Shown here piece after piece: positions 51,350 through 63,657 of a stretch of 64,000 nt of DNA. Position 1 is the first letter of the stretch. Each line of letters opens with the position of its first letter. The DNA comes from Perca fluviatilis (Eukaryota > Chordata > Actinopteri > Perciformes > Percidae), in NCBI RefSeq assembly GCF_010015445.1, contig NC_053112.1, positions 9,068,903 to 9,132,902 on the forward strand. Direction: 5' to 3'. The position numbers were made by a program, and so were the translations under genes. The notes beneath the pieces were generated by a model. It was not told the DNA's origin. It did not search any database and saw only the letters and a program-made list of their open reading frames with translations.

Positions 51350-52335
51350 AGCGGCAGACTGCTGCACTCTGATTGCAAGAAGGAGCACTACTGCAGGTCC
51401 TTCATTCCAGCAGCAGTCAGACTCTTTAATACAACATCATAATGTAGCACTGCTAGCTGTTTCTGCAATATGAGCCATCACTGGACAATATTTTGCACTA
51501 TGCATATTTATTTATTTATTTATCACTCTTTGTTATCGCCAACTGTGCAATATGTCATTTCTACTCATCTGTATATCTGTGTTTATATACTGTCAGTCCT
51601 TCCAGAAAAATGCAGAGTTTTTTTGTGATTGTTGCGGGCAAAAATCCTTGTTATGCGGCACGTTTTCCTAAAAAGTGCGATGGAATATGCTATATGATAT
51701 TTATGCAATTTTATGCGATGAAATTGCGGGAACTTGCAAAAATTGCGGGATTGTTTGATGTAAAAGAGAAAAAAAGTGATTCCCCAACACCCTGCTTTTC
51801 AATTATGTTCACGTTGCGTAATTACGTCGCTTCATAACGTTCCCATGGCAACAGGGGAAAATGGCTGCCCTTGTGTGAAGTAAACGCAACATTTTCAACT
51901 TTCTGCCAAGATAGGCTATATGTGACTTTTTTGCAACGAAAATGCGGGGATTATGAAATCATGCAAGCCCCACATATTTTGCACGGAAAATCGGCAATTT
52001 ATGCGACGAAAGTGGGGCGTATTTGAAAATATGCGAACTTTGGCTGATTATGCGTTGAATTATACGATCGCATAATTGCGTTTTTCTGGAGGGACTGTAC
52101 TGTCTGTTTGTATAGGGTGTTTATTGTGTAAATATGTTTGTTTTATTACTATATTATTAGAACTGATTCTATTTTTTCTATTTCCTATACTTTATGTATA
52201 TTCTCCTATGTCTACTTAATGTGTATTTGTGTTATTCTGATGTGTGTAATTTTTCTTCTTCTTTTGAGCTGCTGTAGCTCAGGGATCCCCCCAGTGTGGG
52301 GTTAATAAAGTTGATCCTACCCTATCTTATCTTGT
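51350..52335 (+). mobile_element. LINE 3' end split by a MITE
   Basis: Left part encodes KKEHYCRSFIPAAVRLFN and a stop, typical of Rex/L2-like ORF ends. Right part from 52104 ends GTTAATAAAGTTGATCC and CTATCTTATCTT. The MITE at 51594-52097 sits between. Confidence 0.8.
51594..52097. mobile_element. MITE inserted in LINE tail
   Basis: CAGTCCTTCCAGAAAAATGC and GCGTTTTTCTGGAGGGACTG are inverted. The direct repeat TACTGT is present on both flanks (51588-51593, 52098-52103). Confidence 0.9.
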
Positions 52336-53069
52336 AGTTAGTAAAACAATCGTCTGCATGCTGAAATAAAAGTGAAAGTGGGACTCTCATATCTGTTTTA
52401 TTGTCTCTGTCAGGGAGCAGAACAGTCCTGGTGTCAGTGTTTCAATAACCTATCACTAGTGGACATATTGATCCACATATTGATTAGCTTTGCCAGCTCA
52501 TGGGCAGTACACACACAGCCATGTTCGTCAGGTGCGCTCACATATGTAGACTACATGTCGGATATCATGATGGTTTTCATTTTCTTTATTTTCCAGGAAT
52601 AACTGCATCTGACAGTATTTCAGCTACAGTGCCTTGCGAAAGTATTCGGCCCCCTTGAACTTTTCGACCTTTTGCCACATTTCACGCCTCAAACATAAAG
52701 ATATAAAACTGTAATTTTTTGTGAAGAATCAACAACAAGTGGGACACAATCATGAAGTGGAACGAAATTTATTGGATATTTCAAACCTTTTAAACAAATA
52801 AAAAACTGAACTAGAAAATGCATTTCCTGCAGAAAATGCGTGGGAATGCTGAATAGCTGAATTGCTAAAGCTAACTGGATGAATAGCTTAAATCCGTAAG
52901 AAGAAGATGAAGTAGTGAAAATAGTTGAAAAAGTAGGAATGGTTTTTAAATTTCATATACTACCACTAATGTACAAAATATGTGGAATAATTTAAGTTTT
53001 TTTGAAAAGCTTATGTTATAGCTAAACTGGATTGCTGGTTAAAATGTGTAAGAAAAAGGTGAAGTTGTC

Positions 53070-56000
53070 AGACAGACAGATGGACGGACGGAGAGAGGAA
53101 AGAGGAAAGAGATAGGACAGAGAAAGAGGCCAGATAACAGAGAAAGAGAACAGAAAAAGAAAGAAGACAGTGAAGAGGACAGAGAACAGAAAGAGGAAAG
53201 AGAACAGAGGACATGAAGAGGAAAGAGGACAGAAAGAAGAAAGAGGATAGAAAGAGGAAAGAGGACAGAAAGAAGAAAGAGGATAGAAAGAGGAAAGAAG
53301 AAAGAGGACAGAAAGAGGAAAGAGGACAGAGGACAAAGCAGAACGAGGACAGAAAGAAGAAAGAGGACAGAAAGAAGAAAGAGGACAGAAGAAAGAGGAC
53401 AGAAAAAGGAAAGAAGAAAGAGGACAGAAAGAAGAAAGAGGACAGAAAGAGGGAAGAAGAAAGAGGAAAGAGGACAGGGAGCGAGAGGAAAGAAAGAGGG
53501 AAGAAGAAAGAGGACAGAAAGAGGAAAGAGGACAGGGAGCGAGAGGACAGAAAGAGGAAAGAAAGAAGAAAGAGGACAGAGGGAAGAATAAAGAGGGAAG
53601 AAAGAGGACAGAAAGAGGAAAGAGAACAGAGAGCAAGAGAACAGAAAGAGGAAAGAAGAAAGGACAGAAAGAGGACAGAAAGAAGAAAGAGGACAGAGAG
53701 GAACGAAGAGGAAAGGAAGAGGAAAGAGAACAGAGGACAGAAAGAGGAAAGAGAAAAGAGAGCGAGAGGACAGAAAGAGAACAGAGAACAGAAAGAGGAA
53801 AGAAGAAACAGAAAGAGGACAGAAAGAAGAAAGAAGAAAGAGGACAGAAAGTGGAAAGAAGAAAGAGGACAGAAAGAAGAAAGAGGAAAGAAGAAAGAGG
53901 ACAGAAAGAGGAAAGTAGAAAGAGGACAGAAAGAAGAAAGAGGAAAGAAGAAAGAGGACAGAAGACAGAAAGAGGAAAGAAGAAAGAGGACAGAAAGAGG
54001 AAAGAGAACAGAGAGCGAGAGGACAGAAAGAGGAAAGAGGAAAGAAAGAAGAAAGAGGACAGAAAGAGGAAAGAAGAAAGAGGAAAGAAGATGACAGAAA
54101 GGAAAGACAACAGAGAGCGAGAGGATAGAAAGGAAAGAAGAAAGAGAACAGAAAGAGGAAAGAAGACAGAAAGAAAGAGGACAGAAAGAAGAAAGAGGAC
54201 AGAAAGAGGGAAGAAGAAAGAGGAAAGAGGACAGGGAGCGAGAGGACAGAAAGAGGGAAGAAGAAAGAGGACAGAAAGAGGAAAGAGGACAGGGAGCGAG
54301 AGGACAGAAAGAGGGAAGAAGAAAGAGGACAGAAAGAGGAAAGAGGAAAGAAAGAAGAAAGAGGACAGAGGGAAGAATAAAGAGAGAAGAAAGAGGACAG
54401 AAAGAGGAAAGAGAACAGGGAGCGAGAGGACAGAAAGAAGAAAGAGGACAGAAAGAGGGAAGAAGAAAGAGGACAGAAGGAGCGAGAGGACAGAAATAGG
54501 GAAGAAGAAAGAGGACAGAAAGAGGACAAGGAGCGAGAGGACAGAAAGAGGAAAGAGGAAAGAAAGAAGAAAGAGGACAGAGGGAAGAATAAAGAGGGAA
54601 GAAAGAGGACAGAAAGAGGAAAGAGGACAGGGAGCAAGAGGACAGAAAGAAGAAAGAGGACAGAAAGAGGGAAGAAGAAAGAGGAAAGAGGACAGGGAGC
54701 GAGAGGACAGAAAGAGGGAAGAAGAAAGAGGACAGAAAGAGGAAAGAGGACAGGGAGCGAGAGGACAGAAAGAGGAAAGAGGAAAGAAAGAAGAAAGAGG
54801 ACAGAGGGAAGAATAAAGAGAGAAGAAAGAGGACAGAAAGAGGAAAGAGAACAGAGAGCAAGAGAACAGAAAGAGGAAAGAAGAAAGGACAGAAAGAGGA
54901 CAGAAAGAAGAAAGAAGAAAGAGGACAGGGAGCGAGAGGACAGAAAGAGGAAAGAGGAAAGAAAGAAGAAAGAGGACAGAGGGAAGAATAAAGAGGGAAG
55001 AAAGAGGACAGAAAGAGGAAAGAGAACAGAGAGCAAGAGAACAGAAAGAGGAAAGAAGAAAGGACAGAAAGAGGACAGAAAGAAGAAAGAAGAAAGAGGA
55101 CAGAGAGGAAGGAAGAGGAAAGAGGAAGAGGAAAAAGAGAAACAGAGGACAGAAAGAGGAAAGAAGAAAAAGAGAGCGAGAGGACAGAAAGAGGAAAAGA
55201 GGAAAAAGAAAGAAGAAAAGAGGACAGAAAGAGGAAAGAAGAAAGAGGAAAGAAAGATGACAGAAAGGAAAGAGAAGAGGAGAGAAAGAGGACAGAAAGA
55301 GGAAAGAAGAAAAGAGAAACAGAAAGAGGAAAGAAGACAGAAAGAAAGAGGACAGAAAGAAGAAAAGAGGACAGAAAGAGGAAAGAAGAAAAGAGGACAG
55401 AAAGAGGAAACAGGAAGAAGAAAGAGAGAAAGAACAGAGAGGAAAGGAAAGAAGAAAGAGAACAGAAAGAGGAAAGAAGAAAGAAAGGACAGAAAGAGGA
55501 CAGAAAAGAAGAAAGAGGAACAGAAAGAGGAAAGAGGAAAGAAGAAAGAGGACAGAAAGAGGAAAGAGGAAAGAAGAAAGAGGAACAGAAAGAGGAAAGA
55601 AAGAAGAAAGAGGACAGAAAAAAGGAAGAGAAGAGGAAAGAGGAAAGAGGAAAGAAGAAAGAGGAAAGAGAAACAGAAAGGACAGAAAAGGAAGAAGAAA
55701 GAGGACAAGGAGGACAGAAAGAGGAAGAAGGAAAGAAAGAGGACAGAGAGAAGAAGAGAAAGAGGAAAGAAAGAGGACAAGAAAGAGGAAAGAGGAACAG
55801 GAGAAAGAGGACAGAAAGAAGAAAGAGGACAGAAAGAGGAAGAAGAAAGAGGAAAGAGGACAGGAAGAGAGGACAGAAAGAGGAAAGAAGAAAGAGGACA
55901 GAAAGAGGAAAGAGGACAGGAAGAGAGGACAGAAAGAGGAAAGAGGAAAGAAAGAAGAAAGAGGACAGAGGAAAGAAGAAAGAGGAGAAGAAAGAGGACA

Positions 56001-57525
56001 GAAAGAGGAAAGAGAAAGAGAGCAAGAGAAAGAAAGAGGAAAGAAGAAAGGACAGAAAGAGGACAGAAAGGAAAGAAGAAAGAGGAACAGAAAGGACAGG
56101 AAAGAGGAAAGAGGAAAGAAAGAAGAAAGAGGACAGAAAAAGAGGAAAGAAAGAGGACAGAAAGAGGAAAGAGAAAAGAGAGGAGAAGAAAGAGGAAAGA
56201 AGAAAGAAAGAGGACAGAAAGAAGAAAGAAGAAGGAACAGAGGAGGAAGAGGAAGAGGAAAGAGAAAGAGACAGAAAGAGGAAAGAAAAAAGGAGGACAG
56301 AAAGAGGAAAAGAAAGGAAAGAGAAGAAAGAGGAAAGAGGACAGAAAGAGGAAAAGAAGAAAGAGGACAGAAAGAGGAAAGAGGAAAGAAGAAAGAGGAA
56401 AGAAAGAAAGAGGAAAGAAGAAAGAAGGACAAAGGAAAGGACAGAAAGAGAAGGAAAGAAGAAAGAGGAAGAAAGAGGAAAGAGGAACAAAGGAGGACAG
56501 AAAGAAGAAAAAAGGACAGAAAGAGGAAAGAAGAAAGAGGACAGAAAGAGGAAAGAAGAAAAGAGGACAGAAAGAGGAGAAGAGAGGAAGAGGAAAGGAA
56601 AGAAGAAAGAGACAGAGGAAAGAGGAAAGAGGACAGAAAGAGGAAAAGAGAGGACAGGAAAGAGGAAAGAAAGAGAGAAAGAGGACAGAAAGAGGAAAGA
56701 AGAAAAGAGGACAAAGAAAGAAGAAAGAGGAAAGAGGAAGACAGGAAAGAGGACAGAAAGAAGAAAGAGGAAAGAAGAAAAGAAGAAAGAGGAAGGACAG
56801 AAAGAAAGGACAGAGGAAGAAAGGACAGAAAGAGGAAAGAGGAAAGAAGAGGAAGAAGAAAGAGGACAGAAAGAGGAAAGGGAAGAGAGGACAGAAAGAG
56901 GGAAAGAAGAAAAGAGGACAGAAAGAGGAAAGAAAGAAGAAAGAGGACAGAAGAAAGAGGGAAAAGAAAGAGGAAAGAAAAGGAAAGAGGAAGGAAAGAA
57001 GAAAGAGGACAGAAGAAGAAAGAGGACAGAAAGAGGAAAGAAGGACAAGGAGAGGAAAGAGGAAAGAGGAAAGAAAGAAGAAAGAGGACAGAAGGGAAGA
57101 AGAAAGAGGGAAGAAAGAGGACAGAAAGAGGAAAGAGGAAAGAGGGAAGAAGAAAGAGGAAAAGAGGAAAGGAAGAAAGAGACAGAAAGAGGAAAGAGAG
57201 GACAGAAAGAGGAAAGAGGAAAAGAAGACAGAGGAGAGAAGAAAGAGGGAAGAAGAGGACAGAAAGAGGAAAGAGAACAGAGAGAACAGAAAGAGGAAAG
57301 AAGAAAGGACAGAAAGAGGACAGAAAGAAGAAAGAAGAAAGAGGACAGAGAGGAACGAAGAGGTAAGGAAGAGGAAAGAGAACAGAGGACAGAAAGAGGA
57401 AAGAGAAAAGAGAGCGAGAGGACAGAAAGAGAACAGAGGACAGAAAGAGGAAAGAAGACAGAAAGAGGAAAGAAGAAAGAGGACAGAAAGAGGATGGACA
57501 GACAGAGAAGACAGACGGACAGAAG
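53070..57525. repeat. Purine-rich satellite, about 4.4 kb
   Basis: Imperfect tandem array built from GAGGACAGAAAGAGGAAAGA- and AGAAGAAAGAGGACAGAAAG-type units, with the occasional block CAGGGAGCGAGAGGACAG. Almost no T on the + strand. Both edges carry GACAGACAGATGGAC/GGATGGACAGACAG text. Very long frames are open on both strands because the units lack stops; none has a protein-like composition (Ser/Phe/Leu or Arg/Lys/Glu only). Confidence 0.97.
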
Positions 57526-57546
57526 TGGAAGGCCAAAGAGACTACT

Positions 57547-57607
57547 GTTCATGTTACTGCCTGTAGTATCTGTATAGACTACTGTTCATATTACTGCCTG
57601 TAGTATC
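57547..57607. repeat. 37-bp tandem duplication
   Basis: GACTACTGTTCATGTTACTG...GTAGTATCTG occurs twice with one base difference. Confidence 0.85.
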
Positions 57608-58715
57608 TGGGTGTGTGTCTGTGAAAGTGTTGTCATGGTAACCATGGCCTGGGAATGTTTACTTGCTTTGATGTCTGTAATCAAGCTAACGAGCCTGTCA
57701 CCTGCTGAATCTGTCAGCTGTGCTGTGCTGCAGCTATTCAGAGTCCCTGAGAGCGAGCTCCCAAACAAAGCCTCACTGTGGCAACAACATAACTGCTATC
57801 AGTCAAATGACGTGATCCTGAGCATCACAAGGCCTTTGTGACCCATCGGTATAAAAATTTATATGGATAAACGTAAAAATGTGGTCATATCAGCGATTTC
57901 AAAAAGTGGTTCGTTCAGTGTTTCGCTGGGAAATATCTAGGAGTTTGATCATTGAAGCCAATGGAGAACGATATGGACATCTTGTCATTTGGAAGCTCAA
58001 CCAGCCAAAAGTAAAAGGCGTATCACAAAACTGAGCAGATTTTCTGAAACTAGACAAAAATACCTACGTTTTGATGTATAAATTGTGTATGACAAGTAGA
58101 TATTGTGGGCGTGAGAGCAGTTTACAGACAAGGAACTAAGATAATTTTTTCGAAGCTTCACCCTCTAGCTGTGATGTCATCCACTCTAGCAAACGCAATA
58201 CACACCCTGTTTAATCGATAAAATTTCCTGAAATAATCACTAAACTTAAACAGATTTTTCACAAAAACTGTAAAAGATATCAAAACACTGAGCACACCCC
58301 GAATACCTGAATATTTTGTGAACATTTTACATTTTGAATCACGTCTGTAGGTGGAAGAATGTAGGAGGAGATACATGTTGAAGCAGAAGAGGATTTCAAG
58401 TTGTTGAAGGCTGCTCTCATTCACTTCAATGTTAAAAAAAAGTGTTAAAAAGCTTAAAATTTGAAAAAGTATAAATAGTAGAAAAAAAGTTGAAGAAGTC
58501 CCATCATTAGCTGAAAGAGCTGAACATTTGAAAAGTTGAATGGTTTAAATAGGTGAAAGTATGCAGAAGTTACAGAGAGCCAAAAAACGTACGGAAGAGG
58601 GAATAAGCAGAAGAAAAATAAAGAAAATGGCCGACAGAAACAACAATAGTTGGAATGCTGTAGAACAGCATTCCCACTAAATATTGGGCGTGCAAAATTA
58701 TTCAGCCCCCTTAAG

Positions 58716-59737
58716 TTAATACTTTGTAGCGCCACCTTTTGCTGCGATTACAGCTGTAAGTGGCTTGGGGTATGTCTTTATCAGTTTTGCACATCGAGAG
58801 ACTGACATTTTTGCCCATTCCTCCTTGCAAAACAGCTCGAGCTCAGTGAGGTTGGATGGAGAGCGTTTGTGAACAGCAGTTTTCAGTTCTTTCCACAGAT
58901 TCTCGATTGGATTCAGGTCTGGACTTTGACTTGGCCATTCTAACACCTGGATATGTTTATTTGTGAACCATTCCATTGTAGATTTTGCTTTTATGTTTTG
59001 GATCATTGTCTTGTTGGAAGACAAATCTCCGTCCCAGTCTCAGGTCTTTTGCAGACTCCATCAGGTTTTCTTCCAGAATGGTCCTGTATTTGGCTCCATC
59101 CATCTTCCCATCAATTTTAACCATCTTCCCTGTCCCTGCTGAAGAAAAGCAGGCCCAAACCATGATGCTGCCACCACCATGTTTGACAGTGGGGATGGTG
59201 TGTTTAGGGTGATGAGCTGTGTTGCTTTTTCGCCAAACATAACGTTTTGCATTGTTGCGCCAAAAGTTCGATTTTGGTTTCATCTGACCACAGCACCTTC
59301 TTCCACATGTTTGGTGTGTCTCCCAGGTGGCTTTTGGCAAACTTTTAAACGACACTTTTATGGATATCTTTAAGAAATGGCTTTCTTCTTGCCACTCTTC
59401 CATAAAGGCCAGATTTGTGCAGTATACGACTGATTGTTGTCCTATGGACAGAGTCTCCCACCTCAGCTGTAGATCTCTGCAGTTCATCCAGAGTGATCAT
59501 GGGCCTCTTGGCTGCATCTCTGATCAGTCTTCTCATTGTATGAGCTGAAAGTTTAGAGGGACGGCCGGGTCTTCGTAGATTTGTAGTGGTCTGATACTCC
59601 TTCCATTTCAATATTATCGCTTGCACAGTGCGACTTGGGATGTTTAAAGCTTGGGAAATCTTTTTGTATCCAAATCCGGCTTTAAACTTCTCCACAACAG
59701 TATCTCGGACCTGCCTGGTGTGTTCCTTGTTCTTCAT
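58716..59737 (-). pseudogene. Tc1 transposase, frameshifted
   Basis: Three overlapping minus-strand frames together cover a Tc1 transposase: 59737-59345 (N-terminal helix-turn-helix, ending SGLYGRVARRKP), about 59487-58957 ([28 protein letters not shown]) and 59024-58716 ([11 protein letters not shown], ending GGATKY). The second catalytic Asp and the Glu are visible; the first Asp region lies in a shifted stretch. At least three small indels break it, so it cannot make an active enzyme. Confidence 0.93.
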
Positions 59738-60292
59738 GATGCTCTCTGCGCTTTACACAGACCTCTGAGACTATCACAGAGCAGGTGCATTTATACGGAG
59801 ACTTGATTACACACAGCTGGATTCTATTTATCATCATTAGTCATTTAGGTCAACATTGGATCATTCAGAGATCCTCACTGAACTTCTGGAGAGAGTTTGC
59901 TGCACTGAAAGTAAAGGGGCTGAATAATTTTGCACGCCCACTTTTTCAGTTTTTTATTTGTTAAAAAAGTTTGAAATAGCCAATGAATTTCGTTCCACTT
60001 CATAATTGGGACCCACTTGTTGTTGATTCTTCACAAAAAATTACAGTTTTATATCTTTATGTTTGAGGCCTGAAATGTGGCAAAAGGTCGAAACGTTCAA
60101 GGGGGCCGAATACTTTCGCAAGGCACTGTATATTTCAACACTAATGTTATATCTTATTTAAGTTATTTATTGCAGCAAAGCTTTCCTCAGATATAGTCTG
60201 TTCCCATCTGGGTTGGTTTCATTTGAATATTTCAGAATAATAATTTCATTTAAAGTTTAGCGCAAAGGCTTTCTGTCGACCTTGGCAACAAA

Positions 60293-60720
60293 GTTAACCC
60301 TCATGTTGTCCTCGGGTCTAATTTGACCCGTTTTCAAAAGGTTTCTATATCAGAAATTTGGGTTTCTTTCAAACAAATTGTAAAAATAAAATAAACGATC
60401 AATTCACTACTTTCATTGAATTTGGGTGTTTTATTCAATTTCATAGCATTTACAGTTTTTTATATAAAAGAACGTTGAAAAAAATCTGAAAAAGTGACAA
60501 AAAACTTGGAAAATGTTACAAAAACGTAAAGAAAAAGCTTCAAAAATGGCAAGGAAAGGGACATACGTTGAAAAACCTGTCAGAAATGTAAAAAAAAAAT
60601 CAACAAAGTAACAAAAAAACTAAAAAGACAACCAAAACGTACAATTTTTTTGTTTTTTTAATTTGGATCCAGAAAAACAACAAGTTGTATGGTCGACGGG
60701 AAGACAACACAAGGGTTAAC
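60293..60720. mobile_element. MITE, TTAACCCTCATGTTGTCCTC family
   Basis: Left GTTAACCCTCATGTTGTC and right AGACAACACAAGGGTTAAC are inverted. The interior is A-rich with GTGACAAAAAACTTGG-type units. Confidence 0.88.
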
Positions 60721-61017
60721 CATTTACTTTCGTCAAAATTGAAAATTAACCTTTTTTGGCTCTTTTTCCCAATGTTTTTGTCACTTTTTTCAAAGCTTTT
60801 TTTTTTTTATTCATGGTCAATAAACCTATTATTATATAACTATTTTTATGACATTATACCTATTTTTGTAGTTGAGAAATAGTAGTTAAGATCAGATCAG
60901 ATTTCATAGCCTGCTTTATGTCAAAGTTTAGTCAAGGATATACTGTTGGGAAAACCATTTAAACATTTTTTTCAAATGCTTTAAAATGGAACAAAACACC
61001 CCAAATTCAATTAAAGT

Positions 61018-61400
61018 AACGGAGTGTCTATTTGCACCCCCGGTACAAATAGCCTCGGCCACACAGCTGAGCTATTCACACCCTGTGACGTAACAACAAA
61101 AACACGTTGCTCGCATGCACCGAAATCATGGCGGACGTTCATCTTCCATGACCGCAAAAACTGGCAAAGTTTTGTCTCTAAAGTTTGTAACAATTGAATT
61201 TCTAGCGGAAAATGGATACTACAGTTGCGCTTTCTGTCTTCAGTGAAAGCATACAACCGTTAGTTTGTTAGGTAGTACCTATTTTTTGTATACAGTACCG
61301 TATATATATTGTATATTATGTATATTATGTATATTGCACCAGGGTACAAATAGCATACACTGCTAATTGTACCAGGGGTGAAAGTTGCCTCACCCTTAAA
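61018..61400. repeat. Unclassified repeat-like block
   Basis: CACCCCCGGTACAAATAGC at the left and GGGTACAAATAGC, CCAGGGGTGAAAGTTGCC at the right suggest related ends, with short GTATATTAT repeats near 61300. Weak. Confidence 0.3.
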
Positions 61401-61519
61401 GTAATCATATTTTCCACCTGCTCTCCATGGATCAATTTTCATTTTGGGCAATTTTGTTGAAAGAAACCCATATTTCTGATATAAACCAACATTTTGTGAT
61501 CCGGTAATGTCCCAAACTG

Positions 61520-62301
61520 TTCCGTGTTGAGGCTGGCCTCTCTTTTTCTAATCGGTTTGACTTCCACAGACAGCGTGGTAGGTTTGGCCCAGCCTGTCTC
61601 CTACAACTGGTCAATGCCACTTTTATGTCTGTACTTGACTATGGTGATGTTTTATACATGCATTCTTCCTCTAAAAGTTTACATGCACTGGACACTGTAC
61701 ACCATGGAGCTCTGAGGTTCATCACTGGTATGAAAGCCCTCACTCACCACTGTGATCTATATGAACGTGTTGGATGGCCTTCTTTAACAACACGGAGACT
61801 TCAACACTGGCATACTCTCATATACAAGGCTATTTTAGGTCTCCTTCCATCCTACCTTCTGACCTATATCAATGTAAACAGTACTGGGACTTACAATCTT
61901 CGTTCCCAGGATCTTTTCCTTATGTCTGTTCCTAAGGTTAGAACTGAGCTGGGGAAAAAGGCATTTAAGTTCGCTGCTCCCTCTGCATGGAACAAGTTAC
62001 AGAAATCCCTGAAACTTACTAAACTGGTCTCAGTGGTCGCTTTTAAGAGGATGTTGTTTGACTTGGAGGGAATGACATCTGGCTGTAGATGTTTTACCTG
62101 ATGTGTTTAGTATTCTGGTTGACTCTGAGGGATTTGCTGTTTCAGTTGTTTTATGTTCTTAGTGTTTTTGTGTATTTTGTGTTGGCATGTATGTGTGGTT
62201 GTACTGCTGCCTGCCTTGGCCAGGACACTCTTGAAAAAGAGATTTTTAATCTCAACGAGTTTCTTCCTGGTTAAATAAAGGTTAAATAAAAAAAAAATAA
62301 A
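61520..62301 (+). mobile_element. Non-LTR retrotransposon (LINE) 3' end
   Basis: The open frame 61625-62101 reads SVLDYGDVLYMHSSSKSLHA, GALRFITGMKALTHHCDLYE, GWPSLTTRRLQHW and FKFAAPSAWNKLQKSLKL, the C-terminal part of a teleost LINE reverse transcriptase, ending in a stop before a noncoding tail CCTGGTTAAATAAAGGTTAA and poly-A. 5'-truncated, as is usual. Confidence 0.88.
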
Positions 62302-62612
62302 CAACTCGAGGTCCACTTCCTAGCTGTTTTCCAGGACTGTCCATTGCTGAGTGGACCTTAGGTTTACATGATTTTAGTCAACTGTTTCCAGAATGAACTT
62401 TCGTGCGCAGCTTTGTATTTCAAACCAACCTTATTTCAGGTTCGTGTTATATTGAAGTTGATTATTTGTATCTAATGTGGCGTGGCGGCTCTGATGGCTG
62501 GCAGCTGACAGGACATGGACCCAAACAAAGTTTGAGAGATTACATAACGTCACGTGTTGGTGCCATCTGACAGCAGCAGAGGGCAGCAGCTTTGAAATAC
62601 CTGCAGAGGATG
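62302..62612. other. Unassigned intergenic
   Basis: No gene, repeat terminus or array recognised. Confidence 0.5.
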
Positions 62613-62618
62613 TGGACT

Positions 62619-62619
62619 C

Positions 62620-62654
<35 letters not shown>

Positions 62655-62670
62655 ACACACACACACACAT
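62619..62670. repeat. (CA)n microsatellite
   Basis: CA array directly before the duplicated pyrimidine block. Copy 1 in slit3 also has CA units at this place. Confidence 0.95.
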
Positions 62671-62675
62671 GCCCA

Positions 62676-63042
62676 ACTTTCAGTGTTATAGACTAATTCA
62701 GAGAGTTTTCACCCTGTTATCTCTCCTGTTTCCTCTCCTCTTGCCTCCTCTCCCTTTTCATCCCCTCGTGTTTTCTCTCCTCCCTCACTCCTTTTTCCTT
62801 TCCTCTTGCGTCCTCTCCTGTTTCCTCTCGTCTTGCTTCCTCTCCTGTTTCCTCTCGTCGTGCTTCCTCTCCTGTTTCCTCTCCTCTCTCTCTGCTCGTT
62901 TCCTCCTCTCTCACTTCCTCCCCTGTTTTCTCTCTCCTCTCCTGTTTCCTCTCCTGGTTTCCTCTCCTCTTATTGATCCATCCTCCCGTCTCTTCTTACA
63001 CTTAACATTTCATTTCCCTCCCCTCTCCCTACCCACTTCTCT
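62676..63042. repeat. Pyrimidine-rich block, copy 2 (see 4775-5128)
   Basis: ACTTTCAGTGTTATAGACTA, then (CTCCTGTTTCCTCTC)-type units, then TATTGATCCATCCTCCC and CCCTACCCACTTCTC: same order and orientation as the slit3 intron copy. Confidence 0.88.
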
Positions 63043-63657
63043 CTTTGCTTGTTTTTGTTTTTCCCTCCCCTCCATTGTTTTTTCGTTCCCTTCTTCCTGC
63101 TCTCCTTGCCCTTTTGCTCCTCTCTCCTCTTTGTCTCGTTACTCGTCTTTCACATCAGTCCATCCTCTCCCCTCTTCTAGCTCATCTCTGAAATTGAATG
63201 AGTTCATTTCTCTCTTACCGTTTATTGTCTTCTCTCTGCTTTACCCTCCTCTCTCCTTGTTCTCATAATTTCCTTTTTCTTTAAAAAAATGATAATATTT
63301 CATCACTGTAATCCCCAAACCCTGTGGATTTACTTTTGTGTTGTAGGATCCTGCCGTATAATTAGTTCACCCTGAGTATTAGGTCCAGGGAGTTTGCTCA
63401 GTGAAAGAGCTCAGGCTCGTATCAGTGAAAGTGTCCACTGGAAGAACATTTTAATTTTTTCGCTGCACCACTGCAGCACTCTTTCCTTTAGTCCACGGGA
63501 GAAAAATGCTATCTCACTGTTTGTTATCAAAGTGCGGTGGTGAAGGCCGAGCCCTAAGAGTAGTAGATGGACAGATGGACTTTGTACTTCCCAACACACT
63601 TTCTCCCGACATCTTAAGGACTTTTGAGCAGTCAGACATGTGAACACTTTTAATTCT
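63043..63657. other. Unassigned intergenic, T/C-rich then mixed
   Basis: Continues pyrimidine-rich to about 63270, then ordinary sequence. No gene recognised. Confidence 0.5.

Larger units (their letters stand above)
52811..58680. mobile_element. Unclassified TIR element nested in Tc1
   Basis: GTGGGAATGCTG at 52840-52851 is inverted as CAGCATTCCCAC at 58667-58678, next to the Tc1 break. The flanks hold T/A-rich text with repeated TTGAA and GCTGAA motifs, and about 1.1 kb of unique-looking sequence at 57520-58680. It contains the purine satellite. No transposase seen. Confidence 0.65.
52627..60128 (-). mobile_element. Tc1-type transposon, 7.5 kb because of nested insertions
   Basis: Outer ITRs start CAGTGCCTTGCGAAAGTATT and end with its inverse, flanked by TA on both sides. 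The left ITR region runs to about 52810; the body resumes at about 58681 (ATTGGGCGTGCAAAATTATT) and carries a broken minus-strand transposase. A normal element of this kind is about 1.6 kb; the excess is the nested element 52811-58680. Confidence 0.93.

Noticed and set aside
53022..57566. Open frames of about 1500, 1494, 913 and 769 codons on both strands
   Set aside because: They overlap in several frames, have only Ser/Phe/Leu or Arg/Lys/Glu composition, and follow purely from a stop-free purine repeat.
58985..59548. Plus-strand frames across the Tc1 body
   Set aside because: Opposite strand to the recognisable transposase remnants.
61011..61256. 81-codon minus-strand frame
   Set aside because: No recognisable domain; overlaps a repeat-like block.
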